DNA of 64,000 bases from Parvibaculum sp040390855 (GTDB lineage: Bacteria > Pseudomonadota > Alphaproteobacteria > Parvibaculales > Parvibaculaceae), in NCBI GenBank assembly GCA_040390855.1, contig JAZJXO010000002.1:74930-138929 (forward strand), written 5' to 3'. Positions 32,230 to 40,611 of this stretch are shown here, piece after piece. The first letter of the stretch is position 1, and each line of letters opens with the position of its first letter. A program made the translations under genes and the position numbers. A model generated the notes under the pieces. The model was given only the letters and a program-made list of their open reading frames with translations. It had not been told where the DNA came from and did not search any database.

Positions 32230-32811
32230 TCAGTTGGCCTTCACATCGACATTCGACACGACATTGCGCACACCTTTGATCTCGCGCGCGTGACCGATGA
32301 CGCGGGCAAGCTCATCATTGTTTGCTGCACGGCCACTCAGATAGACTGTACCCCTGACCGTCTTGATCGAATAGTTGAGACTTGCGATTTTGCTATCTGT
32401 TGTGATCGCCGTGCGGAGCTTTGTTGTGATAAGGCTGTCATCGGCTTTTTCCGAGAAGGTTGTCGGCTCGCCGGTCTGCAATTCATTGTCAACCTGACGC
32501 ACGCCACCGACACTCCATGCGATTTTCGAGACGGTCGCCGAATCCTCTTCCGATTTCACAAAACCCGTCAGCACGACGCGCCCCTCGCGCACCTGTGTCG
32601 AGACACGGTCGTAAAGTGCGGCATCTTTGGCGGCCAGTCGCCGGTTGATCTCGAAGGAGATTTCATTGTCGTTGATCCCCTGTTCGAGGCCGCGATCCTG
32701 CGAGGCCATCACCGCACCTGTCGCGCCTGCGCCGATGGCCAGTGGCACACAGCCCGCCAGAGAGGCCGAGAGAACGAGCGCCGAAATCACTTGTCCGATA
32801 ATCACACGCAT
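32230..32811 (-). CDS. BON-domain lipoprotein (two BON domains)
   Basis: A 193-residue envelope protein from the ATG at 32811, which has GAGGA six bases upstream; an ATG 18 codons earlier has a poor context. The signal IIGQVISALVLSASLAGC ends in a lipobox LAGC. Two BON domains follow: INDNEISFEINRRLAAKDAA to GVRQVDNELQ, and KADDSLITTKLRTAITTDSK to KGVRNVVSNVDV. BON proteins (DolP/OsmY-like) bind phospholipid in the periplasm and support outer-membrane integrity. In this locus order, downstream of yraN, DolP is the best-known counterpart; the name is not assigned because only domain pattern supports it. Confidence 0.85.
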   Translation of the reverse strand: MRVIIGQVISALVLSASLAGCVPLAIGAGATGAVMASQDRGLEQGINDNEISFEINRRLAAKDAALYDRVSTQVREGRVVLTGFVKSEEDSATVSKIAWSVGGVRQVDNELQTGEPTTFSEKADDSLITTKLRTAITTDSKIASLNYSIKTVRGTVYLSGRAANNDELARVIGHAREIKGVRNVVSNVDVKAN

Positions 32812-32882
32812 CAAAAATCCTCGTCTCAAAAAGCCCCGCTTCTGTTTCGCCCGACGTTGCGGCAAGATTATGGCCTGCTCAC

Positions 32883-33275
32883 TTAAGGGCGGAACGCATC
32901 GGGCAGATGGCGCGGTAGGCGACCGCGGGCTACCAGCACCATATCAAAGCGCATATCGAGCGATTGCATAGCGGGACGTGATGCGACATAGAGGCTGGCA
33001 GCGCGGAAAAGCCGACCCTGCTGATGCGGGCTCAGAGCCTCGATAGCCCTGTCAAAATCATCCGATGCTTTCACCTCGACAAAGACAATCACATTACCAC
33101 GCCGCATGATCAGATCAATTTCGCCCGCTTTGGTTTTCACTCGCCGTCCCAAGAGACGGTAGAAGCGCAGCAAAAGCCACACAAGCGCATACCGCTCGGC
33201 CTGCAAGCCGAACTTATATGCTGCCGCGCCACGCGCGACCCTCGTTTTGCTTTTGAGGGGTCTCTTCCCGTTCAT
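32883..33275 (-). CDS. yraN: YraN family (UPF0102) endonuclease-like protein
   Basis: A 130-residue protein with the restriction-endonuclease-like core of UPF0102: the helix GLQAERYALVWLLLRFYRLL, then KTKAGEIDLIMRRGNVIVFV with EVKA, where Asp in EIDLI and Glu/Lys in VEVKA form the PD-(D/E)xK-type site. Biochemical role is unknown, possibly DNA repair or recombination. The N-terminal extension (MNGKRPLKSKTRVARG) is basic. Its ATG overlaps the rsmI stop by four bases, the usual rsmI-yraN coupling. Confidence 0.9.
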   Translation of the reverse strand: MNGKRPLKSKTRVARGAAAYKFGLQAERYALVWLLLRFYRLLGRRVKTKAGEIDLIMRRGNVIVFVEVKASDDFDRAIEALSPHQQGRLFRAASLYVASRPAMQSLDMRFDMVLVARGRLPRHLPDAFRP

Positions 33276-34183
33276 TTTCCGCCTTCAGAAATTTCAAGCG
33301 CACGGGCATAGATGTCGCGTCGTTTGAGTCCTGTCATGGCAACGACTTCGGCGACCGCATCCTTGAGGCTGACGCGGCCCAAAGCGTTTTCGATCATCAC
33401 ATCAACTTCATGGGCACAAAGCGGCACAGCGGCCTGAGGCGGGCCGACAACCACGACGATCTCGCCTCTGGGTGCGCCTTCCGCTTCAAACTGGGCGGCA
33501 AGGTCGGCAAGCGTGCCACGGCGCACCTCTTCAAAGCGCTTGGTGAGTTCGCGCGCGACCGCCGCCTCACGGACACCCAAAATCGCGGCCATATCGGCGA
33601 GCGAAGCCGCAAGGCGCGCAGCGCTTTCGAGAAAGACCAGCGTTGCGGGCACCGCAGCAAGTTCGGACAGTTCCTTGCGCCGAGCCTCCTGTTTTGCCGA
33701 TAAAAACCCTGCAAACAAAAACCGGTCCGTCGGGAGACCTGCCAGCGTCAGCGCCGCCATGACGGAGGAGGCACCGGGCAGCGTCGTCACATAATGACCG
33801 GCCGCCACCGCTTCGCGCACGAGCTTATAACCGGGATCTGAAATCAGCGGCGTGCCGGCGTCCGACACGAGAGCGATTTTCGCGCCTGCACTCAGCTTAT
33901 CAAGTATGAAAGGGCGCATCTCGGCTGCATTGTGATCATGGTACGGCATAAGGCGCGTGGTGAGCCCGTAAATCGCAAAGAGCTTGGATGTGACGCGCGT
34001 GTCCTCGCAAAGCACGATGTCGGCGCCGCGCAAAATGTCGAGCGCACGCAGGGTAAGGTCAGACGCGTTGCCGATGGGTGTCGCCGTCACATAGAGACCC
34101 GCCTGCAATGGCGATGGCGCACGGCGAAGCCGCGGCTCGCTTGATGGCCCCTCCTCTTCGTCATCTGTTTCGGTATCCGGCAT
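33272..34183 (-). CDS. rsmI: 16S rRNA (cytidine-1402 2'-O)-methyltransferase
   Basis: A 303-residue SAM-dependent tetrapyrrole-methylase-fold enzyme. Motifs: AGLYVTATPIGNASDLTLRA, ADIVLCEDTRVTSKLFAIYG, ALVSDAGTPLISDPGYKLV, LPGASSVMAALTLAGLPTDR with FLFAGFL, and the C-terminal GEIVVVVGPP followed by a helical RsmI-specific HTH. It methylates the ribose at C1402 of 16S rRNA together with RsmH. The acidic N-terminal 25 residues (DTETDDEEEGPSSE) are an extension. It is divergent from the LpoA-like gene with a 223-base shared upstream region. Confidence 0.95.
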   Translation of the reverse strand: MPDTETDDEEEGPSSEPRLRRAPSPLQAGLYVTATPIGNASDLTLRALDILRGADIVLCEDTRVTSKLFAIYGLTTRLMPYHDHNAAEMRPFILDKLSAGAKIALVSDAGTPLISDPGYKLVREAVAAGHYVTTLPGASSVMAALTLAGLPTDRFLFAGFLSAKQEARRKELSELAAVPATLVFLESAARLAASLADMAAILGVREAAVARELTKRFEEVRRGTLADLAAQFEAEGAPRGEIVVVVGPPQAAVPLCAHEVDVMIENALGRVSLKDAVAEVVAMTGLKRRDIYARALEISEGGK

Positions 34184-34406
34184 GGTTTTGAGACGTTTTC
34201 TTGAAAAAGGTCGGCTTTAGGACTTATTTGACAAGATTGCAGCCGTTTAGCAACAAGGTCGGCTCTGCAGGCGCTTCGTCTGGCCGGTCCCCTTCGCTTG
34301 GCGGGCTATGGCGCATATGTTTAGGCGGCGGGGCGTTTACTTGGGGTTTGGCCCCCTTTAGTGTCACCAAGCCAATTCGCGTCGTCTTTCAGGGAAGTGT
34401 TGCACT
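34184..34406. promoter_or_regulatory. Divergent upstream region between rsmI and the LpoA-like gene
   Basis: No ORF is convincing here. Both divergent genes should have promoters in it. The only clear element is AGGGAAG (34391-34397), a ribosome site nine bases before the TTG start at 34407. No perfect -35/-10 pair was seen. Confidence 0.4.
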
Positions 34407-35825
34407 TTGATTTTGCATCTGTCGAAGATTTTGCATCTGTCGAACGGTTCTCGTCCGCTTGTCGCCGCTTCTCTCACAAAGTATCTGGTCACAAAGTATC
34501 TGGCGCTCGCCCTGCTCCTGCCGCTTGTCGCCGCCTGCGGCTCGTTCGGTTTTGGTGAAAAACCCGCACCGGCACCCCGCCCCGTCGTTCAGGCCCCCGT
34601 GATCCCCGTAAAACCCAAGCCCGCCACCGATCCGAGCAAGCGCGATCCTTCGTTCTTTTACACCCCGAAGTCGATGGAAGGACGCCCGATCATCCGCGTG
34701 GCGCTGCTCTTGCCGTTCAATTCAACCAAGTCCGAAATCCGTCAGCTTGCGGCCTCGCTTTATAATTCGGCGCAGCTTGCCTTGTTCGAGTTTAACAATC
34801 CCGACATTCTGTTGATGCCGAAGGCGACGGGCGGCGAAATCGCGGCACGGAACGCGGCCTCGGAGGCGATCCGCGAAGGCGCCGACATGATCCTCGGCCC
34901 GCTCTTTGCCGAAGAGGTCCGCGCCATCACGCCGGTTGCGCGCGCTGCCCATGTGCCGGTTGTCGCCTTCTCGTCAGACAGCACGGTGGCGGGCGAAGGG
35001 GTCTATCTGCTCTCCTTCCCGCCTGAGGCCGACGTTACGCGCATTGTCGATTTCGCGGTGCTGAACGGCATGACGAAATTTGCCAGCCTCACGCCACAGG
35101 ATGATTACGGTGCCCGCGTCAGCGTGGCCTTTGCCAAATCTGTCGCCGATCACGGCTCGAAACTCACCGACAACGCGTCTTATCCGACAACCTCAATCGA
35201 GGCGATGAACCTGCCTGTGCAGCGCGTTGCCCATTATGGCGGACGCCATGCCGATCTTGTAAACAAGAAAGCGCAGCTTGCCGCTGCCAATGATGATGCG
35301 GGCCTGAAGGCGCTCGAAAATGTGGACGCGATCGGCGACCTGCCGTATCAGGCGATCTTCCTGCCTGACGGCGGTGAACGCCTGCGTGCACTCGCACCGC
35401 TGCTTCCCTATTACGATATTGATCCGCGTAAGGTGAAATTTCTCGGCACCGGCCTGTGGGACGATAAATCGCTTTGGGCGGAGCCCGCGCTCGAAGGCGG
35501 CTGGTACACAGCACCGCCACCGGAAGCGCATGAGCAATTCGTGCAGCGCTATACCGGCACCTATCACTCGACACCGCCGCGCATAGCGAGCCTCGCTTAC
35601 GACGGCGTGAGCCTTGCCGTCGCGCTCTCGCAACAGCCTGCCGAAACACGTTTTACACCCGAGACGCTCACGCATATTGACGGCTTTGCAGGCGTTGACG
35701 GCATCTTCCGCTTCCTGCCCGACGGGCGTACGGAACGCGGACTTGCGGTTCTTGAAATCCACCCGACGGGGGCTGTTATCATTGATCCCGCGCCAGTGAG
35801 TTTCGGTGTGCCTGCGGCTTACTGA
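34407..35825 (+). CDS. LpoA-like penicillin-binding protein activator, lipoprotein
   Basis: A 472-residue lipoprotein with a periplasmic-binding-protein-like C-terminal domain (from about residue 93: RPIIRVALLLPFNSTKSEIR, ADMILGPLFAEEVRAITPVA, PVVAFSSDSTVAGEGVYLL, TPQDDYGARVSVAFA). The lipobox is LVAAC, followed by a proline-rich linker. LpoA homologues activate PBP1A and sit next to rsmI-yraN in many proteobacteria, as here. No ATG precedes the signal; the start is TTG at 34407 with AGGGAAG upstream. The first 33 codons contain two perfect in-frame tandem duplications (18 and 15 bases) that lengthen the N-terminal segment to MILHLSKILHLSN and TKYLVTKYLALALLL. Confidence 0.85.
   Translation: MILHLSKILHLSNGSRPLVAASLTKYLVTKYLALALLLPLVAACGSFGFGEKPAPAPRPVVQAPVIPVKPKPATDPSKRDPSFFYTPKSMEGRPIIRVALLLPFNSTKSEIRQLAASLYNSAQLALFEFNNPDILLMPKATGGEIAARNAASEAIREGADMILGPLFAEEVRAITPVARAAHVPVVAFSSDSTVAGEGVYLLSFPPEADVTRIVDFAVLNGMTKFASLTPQDDYGARVSVAFAKSVADHGSKLTDNASYPTTSIEAMNLPVQRVAHYGGRHADLVNKKAQLAAANDDAGLKALENVDAIGDLPYQAIFLPDGGERLRALAPLLPYYDIDPRKVKFLGTGLWDDKSLWAEPALEGGWYTAPPPEAHEQFVQRYTGTYHSTPPRIASLAYDGVSLAVALSQQPAETRFTPETLTHIDGFAGVDGIFRFLPDGRTERGLAVLEIHPTGAVIIDPAPVSFGVPAAY
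34409..34444 (+). repeat. Perfect 18-bp tandem duplication in LpoA-like signal region
   Basis: The unit GATTTTGCATCTGTCGAA occurs at 34409-34426 and again directly at 34427-34444. It is six codons long and keeps the frame, giving ILHLSK-ILHLSN. Confidence 0.9.
34474..34503 (+). repeat. Perfect 15-bp tandem duplication in LpoA-like signal peptide
   Basis: The unit TCACAAAGTATCTGG occurs at 34474-34488 and 34489-34503. It is five codons long and in frame, giving TKYLV-TKYLA at the start of the hydrophobic signal core. Confidence 0.9.
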
Positions 35826-35887
35826 ACTTCGAAATGAAATATGGCCGCAAAAGCAACCCGGTCACATTTGAAGGTCAATGAGTTTTT

Positions 35888-37075
35888 CTAAGCAAGCAAA
35901 CGCCCCAATACGCCATTAAGCACCAAGCGACCATCAGGTGTTGCGGCGATCATGTCGCCGTCACGCGTGAGAAGGCCCTGCCCTATTAATCCGTCGAGAC
36001 GCGTTGCTTCGAGTGGCTGGCCGCAGAGACGTTGAAAGCGTGAGAACGAGATGCCTTCGGTCAGGCGCAGGCCCATCAGCATCATTTCATCGCCCTGCTC
36101 TATTGGGCTCACCATGTCGCGCGTTTCGAGCCCGTGGTTTTTGTCCTTGACCGATGCAAGCCATGCGCCGGGTGCCTTGAGGCCTGCGGTCGCGATGCGG
36201 CCATTGCTCGTTGTGATGCGACCATGCGCACCGGGGCCGACGCCGACATAATCGCCATAGCGCCAATAGACCAAGTTATGACGGCATTCGGCGTCGGGCG
36301 CAGCGTAGTTCGAAACTTCGTAGGCACACATATTATGTTCGGCGCAGATCTCGCCAGTGAGCGTGTAGAGCGCTGCGGCATGATCTTCATCAGGCAGTTT
36401 GAATGCACCGCGCTCATAGAGTTTGGCAAACGCCGTGCCTTCTTCGATGGTGAGCTGATAGAGCGAGAGATGGTCAACTGTATGCGCGAGCGCCAAACGC
36501 AATTCGTTCGCCCATGCGTCCCGTGTTTGTTCAGGCCGCGCATAGATCAAATCAAACGAGAGGCGCGGGAATATATCGCGGGCGAGTGCGATGGCTTTCA
36601 AGGCTTCATCTGCCGAGTGAAGACGACCCAGGAATTTGAGCTGCGCATCATCTAGAGATTGAACACCCAATGACAGGCGGTTGACGCCCGCGGTGCGGTA
36701 GCCGATGAAGCGGGTAGCTTCGACACTTGTCGGATTGGCCTCCAAAGAAATCTCGACGTCATTATCGACATGCCAGAGACACTGGATTGCACCGATCACG
36801 GCTTCGACGGTTGAGACGTCCATCAATGATGGTGTGCCGCCGCCGAAGAAGACGGACGAGACACGGCGGGGGCCGGTGAGGTCCCGCATAAATGTCAGTT
36901 CACGGACGAGAGCGTCTGACCAGTCACTTTGGTCAACATTGGCGACGACATGCGAGTTGAAATCGCAATAAGGGCACTTCGACAGGCAGAAAGGCCAATG
37001 GACATAAATGCCGAACCCACCTTCAGTAGGCGAGGGCAGAGCGCTTTGGTGAGAATCAGTTTTTAAAGCAGGCAT
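35888..37075 (-). CDS. hemW: Radical SAM heme chaperone HemW
   Basis: A 395-residue radical SAM protein from the ATG at 37075. The cluster motif is CLSKCPYCDF within GIYVHWPFCLSKCPYC, the form typical of HemW (formerly HemN-like). Further landmarks: VFFGGGTPSLMDVSTVEAVI, EISLEANPTS, RLSLGVQSLDDAQL, and the C-terminal HemN_C domain (MLMGLRLTEGISFSRF). HemW binds heme and passes it to respiratory enzymes. An 84-residue upstream open frame is antisense-like overlap with rdgB and not part of the protein. It overlaps the rdgB 3' end by 20 bases and belongs to the rph-rdgB-hemW operon. Confidence 0.93.
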   Translation of the reverse strand: MPALKTDSHQSALPSPTEGGFGIYVHWPFCLSKCPYCDFNSHVVANVDQSDWSDALVRELTFMRDLTGPRRVSSVFFGGGTPSLMDVSTVEAVIGAIQCLWHVDNDVEISLEANPTSVEATRFIGYRTAGVNRLSLGVQSLDDAQLKFLGRLHSADEALKAIALARDIFPRLSFDLIYARPEQTRDAWANELRLALAHTVDHLSLYQLTIEEGTAFAKLYERGAFKLPDEDHAAALYTLTGEICAEHNMCAYEVSNYAAPDAECRHNLVYWRYGDYVGVGPGAHGRITTSNGRIATAGLKAPGAWLASVKDKNHGLETRDMVSPIEQGDEMMLMGLRLTEGISFSRFQRLCGQPLEATRLDGLIGQGLLTRDGDMIAATPDGRLVLNGVLGRLLA

Positions 37076-37661
37076 TGATGAGCTGAGCGAACGCGCGGGC
37101 GCGATGGGACATCGCGTGTTTGGCATCCGGTTCCATTTCGCCGAAGGTGATCGCGTGACCATCGGGCACAAACATCGGATCATAACCGAAGCCCTTGCGT
37201 CCACGCGGCGGCCAGACAAGATCGCCGTCGATGCGGCCTTCGACATATTCCACGTGACCGTCAGGCCAGGCAAGCGCCAGACCGGCGATGAAATGACTGC
37301 GTGTGTTGAGCGTGCCTTCTTCGACAAGACCCAAACGGACCTTCTCCATCGCGAAGTCGAAATCTTTTTTCGGGCCTGCCCAGCGCGCCGAGTAAATGCC
37401 CGGCTGACCGTTCAGGGCTTCAACGCAGAGGCCACTATCGTCGGCAAGGGCCACTTCGCCCGATGCCTTGGCGGCGGCGAGCGCTTTCAGTTCGGCATTG
37501 GCGCGGAAGGTCAATCCTGTTTCGTCAGGTTCGCGAAGACCCAATTCGGCGGACGAACGCACGTCAAAAGAGAACCCCGCGAAGAGGTCACGGAACTCCC
37601 TGACCTTGCCTTCATTGTGGCTCGCGATGACGAGCATTTTTCCGTCAAACTTACGGCTCAT
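37056..37661 (-). CDS. rdgB: XTP/dITP diphosphatase (RdgB/HAM1)
   Basis: A 201-residue house-cleaning nucleotidase starting MSRKFDGKMLVIASHNEGKV at 37661, where ATGA overlaps the rph stop. Motifs: ASHNEGKVREF, ETGLTFRANAELKA, ALADDSGLCVEALNGQPGIY with SARW, FGYDPMFVPDGH, and a C-terminal MSHRARAFAQLI with the SHR signature. It hydrolyses deaminated purine triphosphates (dITP, XTP) to keep them out of DNA. Place and coupling with rph upstream and hemW downstream are standard for alphaproteobacteria. Confidence 0.95.
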   Translation of the reverse strand: MSRKFDGKMLVIASHNEGKVREFRDLFAGFSFDVRSSAELGLREPDETGLTFRANAELKALAAAKASGEVALADDSGLCVEALNGQPGIYSARWAGPKKDFDFAMEKVRLGLVEEGTLNTRSHFIAGLALAWPDGHVEYVEGRIDGDLVWPPRGRKGFGYDPMFVPDGHAITFGEMEPDAKHAMSHRARAFAQLINACFKN

Positions 37662-38374
37662 CCACCGATCGCCTTTTTCTGGAGGGCGACGAGTTCTTTG
37701 ATCGACACTTTGGCAAGACCCATCAGTTTGTTGAGTTCGTCTTCGCTGAAAGGTTCGGCTTCCGCCGTGCCCTGAATTTCGCAAATGCCGCCTTTGCCGG
37801 TCATCACGAAATTCGCGTCCGTGTCGGCCGAAGAGTCTTCGTCATAATCCAAGTCTGCAACAGGGACGCCCTGATAGATGCCGCAGGAAATCGCCGCGAC
37901 GTGATCTTTGATGGGCGAGGCGGCGATGATATTGCGTTTCATCATCCAGTCGATGCAGTCATGCAGCGCCACCCATGCGCCGGTGATGGAGGCCGTACGC
38001 GTTCCGCCATCGGCCTGAATGACATCACAATCCAGTGAAATCTGGCGCTCGCCGAGCAGTTTCATATCGACGACAGAGCGCAGACTGCGACCGATAAGGC
38101 GTTGAATTTCCTGTGTTCTTCCAGACTGCTTGCCTTGGGCGGCCTCGCGGCGCATCCGGTCATGGGTCGAGCGCGGCAACATGCCGTATTCGGCCGTCAC
38201 CCAGCCCGCACCCTTACCTTTGAGAAAAGGGGGCACGCGTTCTTCGAGACTTGCCGTACAGAGCACATGCGTATCGCCGAATTTGATGAGGCAGGAGCCT
38301 TCGGCATGTTTTGTCACACCGCGCTCGATGCTCACGGCCCGGATTTGATGGGGCTCACGACCGGATGGACGCAT
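37658..38374 (-). CDS. rph: Ribonuclease PH
   Basis: A 238-residue phosphorolytic 3' exoribonuclease that trims tRNA precursors. The N-terminus MRPSGREPHQIRAVSIERGV, GKGAGWVTAEYGMLPRSTH with DRMRREA, QEIQRLIGRSLRSVVDM and LDCDVIQADGGTRTASITGA are diagnostic, with the phosphate-binding arginines in the first two blocks. Length equals that of other bacterial RNase PH. AAGAGG lies upstream of the ATG. It is divergent from hrcA with 168 bases between. Confidence 0.97.
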   Translation of the reverse strand: MRPSGREPHQIRAVSIERGVTKHAEGSCLIKFGDTHVLCTASLEERVPPFLKGKGAGWVTAEYGMLPRSTHDRMRREAAQGKQSGRTQEIQRLIGRSLRSVVDMKLLGERQISLDCDVIQADGGTRTASITGAWVALHDCIDWMMKRNIIAASPIKDHVAAISCGIYQGVPVADLDYDEDSSADTDANFVMTGKGGICEIQGTAEAEPFSEDELNKLMGLAKVSIKELVALQKKAIGG

Positions 38375-38468
38375 GATGGGCCTCTTCTCTGTCAGTTTTT
38401 CGTTATACTTGTTCGGCGCCTTAGTAGCGCGAAGGGGCGAAATAGGGAAGGCCGGCTTGTGGTGTCAT

Positions 38469-38497
38469 TTGACGCGGGCAGCGGGTTTTCCTAATTT
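38469..38497 (+). promoter_or_regulatory. Candidate promoter of hrcA-grpE
   Basis: TTGACG (38469-38474) and TAATTT (38492-38497) are 17 bases apart; the second overlaps CCTAATTT, which also resembles an RpoH -10. No CIRCE element (TTAGCACTC-N9-GAGTGCTAA) was found here, so hrcA seems not to be autoregulated through a classical operator. Confidence 0.4.
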
Positions 38498-38542
38498 TGT
38501 TACCAGTTTCATATATTTAGCCCCGAGAGACACAAAACACAG

Positions 38543-39607
38543 ATGGTTGCCGTCAAGGATCTCAATGAACGTTCGCGCGAAATCCTGCGTCGTGTCGTCG
38601 AGACCTATCTGGAAACGGGCGATCCCGTCGGTTCGCGCTTCCTGTCGCGCCATTTGCCGATGTCACTCTCTGCCGCCTCAATCCGCAATGTGATGTCGGA
38701 CCTTGAAGCGCTGGGCCTTATTTTCTCGCCGCATACGAGCGCCGGACGCGTGCCCACAGAAGCCGGACTGCGCATGTTTGTTGATGGTTTGCTCGAAATC
38801 GGCGACCTGTCGGAAGACGAGCGCGGGCAGATCGAGCGCCAGATCGCGGGCTCACATCGAAGCGTCGAGGACGTGCTTGATGAGGCCTCCAAAATGATGT
38901 CGGGCCTCAGCCATGCGGCCGGTTTCGTCGTCGCGCCGAAATTTGATGCCGCCCTCAAACATATCGAATTCGTGGCCATGGATCCCGGTCGCGCGCTTGT
39001 CGTTATCGTCACCGAGGGCGGCGAGGTTGAAAATCGCGTCATCGACGTGCCGACGGGCCTGACGCCCTCGGCGCTGACGGAGGCGACCAATTATCTCAAC
39101 CAGCGTCTGCGCGGCAAAACATTCGAGGAAGCAAAGGCCATATTGGCTAGCGAGATGGAGCATCAGAAGGTCGAGCTGAACGAGCTGACGTCACGCGTGA
39201 TCTCATCGGGTCTGGCCACATGGTCGGGCACCAGGCCTGCGGCGGACCGCGACGATCCGCTGACAAAGTCATTGATCGTGCGCGGGCGCTCACGGCTGCT
39301 CAACGATGTTCATGCGATGGAAGACCTTGAGCGCGTGCGGTTGCTTTTTGACGAACTGGAAAACAAGCGCGATCTCGTGCAACTTTTGGGGCTTGCCGAA
39401 AATGCCGATGGCGTAAGGATTTTCATCGGCTCGGAAAATAAACTTTTTTCAATGTCGGGTTCTTCGCTGGTGATTTCACCCTATATGGACAGCCGCCAGC
39501 AAGTTGTGGGTGTGCTGGGTGTGATCGGGCCGACACGATTGAACTATGCCCGCATCATCCCGATGGTCGATTACACGGCCAAACTGGTTGGTCGTCTCAT
39601 CAACTAA
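38543..39607 (+). CDS. hrcA: Heat-inducible transcription repressor HrcA
   Basis: A 354-residue repressor. The N-terminal winged helix (LNERSREILRRVVETYLETG, DPVGSRFLSRHLPMSLSAAS) with SIRNVMSDLEALGLIFSPHT precedes a GAF-like domain and a dimerisation domain; SGSSLVISPYMDSRQQVVGV and LGVIGPTRLNYARIIPMVDY are the C-terminal signatures. HrcA binds CIRCE operators, usually at groESL, and needs GroEL to stay active. groESL is not in this window. It is followed 135 bases later by grpE, the common alphaproteobacterial order. Confidence 0.95.
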   Translation: MVAVKDLNERSREILRRVVETYLETGDPVGSRFLSRHLPMSLSAASIRNVMSDLEALGLIFSPHTSAGRVPTEAGLRMFVDGLLEIGDLSEDERGQIERQIAGSHRSVEDVLDEASKMMSGLSHAAGFVVAPKFDAALKHIEFVAMDPGRALVVIVTEGGEVENRVIDVPTGLTPSALTEATNYLNQRLRGKTFEEAKAILASEMEHQKVELNELTSRVISSGLATWSGTRPAADRDDPLTKSLIVRGRSRLLNDVHAMEDLERVRLLFDELENKRDLVQLLGLAENADGVRIFIGSENKLFSMSGSSLVISPYMDSRQQVVGVLGVIGPTRLNYARIIPMVDYTAKLVGRLIN

Positions 39608-39745
39608 GCGTCTGGAATGCTTGAAGGTTTTTGAGAACCATTGACTTTAGGGCCGCGCACGCGCAAATCGTGGGCCGCGCGAAAGAGCCAATTCCCCCCT
39701 CCTGTGATGTCAAGGAGTGGCTTTTATACATAACGGATTGAAGTG

Positions 39746-40402
39746 ATGACCGAGCAAAAAGACGAAAACAGCAAGCCTGATGTAAGCCCCGAAGCGCTGC
39801 GCAAAGCCGCTGATGACCTTCTCGCTGCCGCCGATGACGCCGAGGCTTCTGTTGAGGAGATCAACGAAGGCGGACCGGTCGAACCTGATCCGTTTCAGGT
39901 TCTGCTCACACTTCAAAAAGAAAATGCCGAGCTGAAAGACAAGGCGCTACGCGCCGTGGCCGAAGCCGAAAACACGCGCCGTCGCTCCATCAAAGAAAAA
40001 GAAGATGCGCAGCGCTATGGTGCCCAGCGTTTCGGCGGCGACATGGTGCAGGTGTCCGACAATCTGCGCCGCGCTATTGCCGCACTGAAACCGGAAGACC
40101 GCGAAGCCTCGCCCGAAACAGTGAAGGCGCTGATCGACGGTGTCGAAGCGACAGAACGTCAGTTGCTGGCCGCCTTTGAACGCCATGGCATTAAAGAAAT
40201 TACACCGCAGCCAGGGGACCGCTTTGACGCACATCTGCATGAGGCCATGTTCGAAGTGCCCAATAGCGAGTTTCCGGCAGGCTCTATCGTCCATGTGGTC
40301 GAAGCCGGCTACATGATCGGTGACCGGCTGCTGCGCGCGGCACGCGTCGGCGTGGCCAAGGCAGACGACAGCCCCAAGGCGCATGTCGATATTAAAGCCT
40401 GA
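39746..40402 (+). CDS. grpE: Nucleotide exchange factor GrpE
   Basis: A 218-residue DnaK co-chaperone that releases ADP. The long N-terminal coiled coil (about 20-105, with LQKENAELKDKALRAVAEAE and NTRRRSIKEKEDAQRYGAQR) precedes the beta domain with PQPGDRFDAHLHEAMFEVPN, VHVVEAGYMIGDRLLRAARV. The start may be GTG at 39743 or the adjacent ATG at 39746; no strong ribosome site distinguishes them. Between hrcA and grpE a weak hairpin (AGCCA and CTCCT pairing with AGGAGTGGCT, followed by TTT, near 39687-39724) could terminate or attenuate transcription. Confidence 0.94.
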   Translation: MTEQKDENSKPDVSPEALRKAADDLLAAADDAEASVEEINEGGPVEPDPFQVLLTLQKENAELKDKALRAVAEAENTRRRSIKEKEDAQRYGAQRFGGDMVQVSDNLRRAIAALKPEDREASPETVKALIDGVEATERQLLAAFERHGIKEITPQPGDRFDAHLHEAMFEVPNSEFPAGSIVHVVEAGYMIGDRLLRAARVGVAKADDSPKAHVDIKA

Positions 40403-40611
40403 TTTCCGGCAGTGACCGACACAAAACCGGAAGCGGTCTGAGCCTGAACCCTCAGATGCCGGAACGGACATCGCTTTCCAGTTGCCTTGGATGCGCCGTG
40501 GCCGAAGAATTCCCAACGAGTGACGCCATCAGGTTTACAGTGACTTGAAAGCCGGTCTGGCGATGACCTGTTCATAACGATGTTATGGATCGGTACGGAG
40601 GGGAGATCAAT

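Noticed and set aside
37076..37327. 84-codon N-terminal extension of hemW
   Set aside because: It overlaps rdgB on the same strand in another frame, and the conserved HemW start is at 37075.
38375..38542. CIRCE operator upstream of hrcA
   Set aside because: Searched by eye for TTAGCACTC and GAGTGCTAA; neither half is present.
40403..40611. Possible tRNA or small RNA in the grpE-NnrU gap
   Set aside because: No cloverleaf, T-loop motif or terminator could be drawn.
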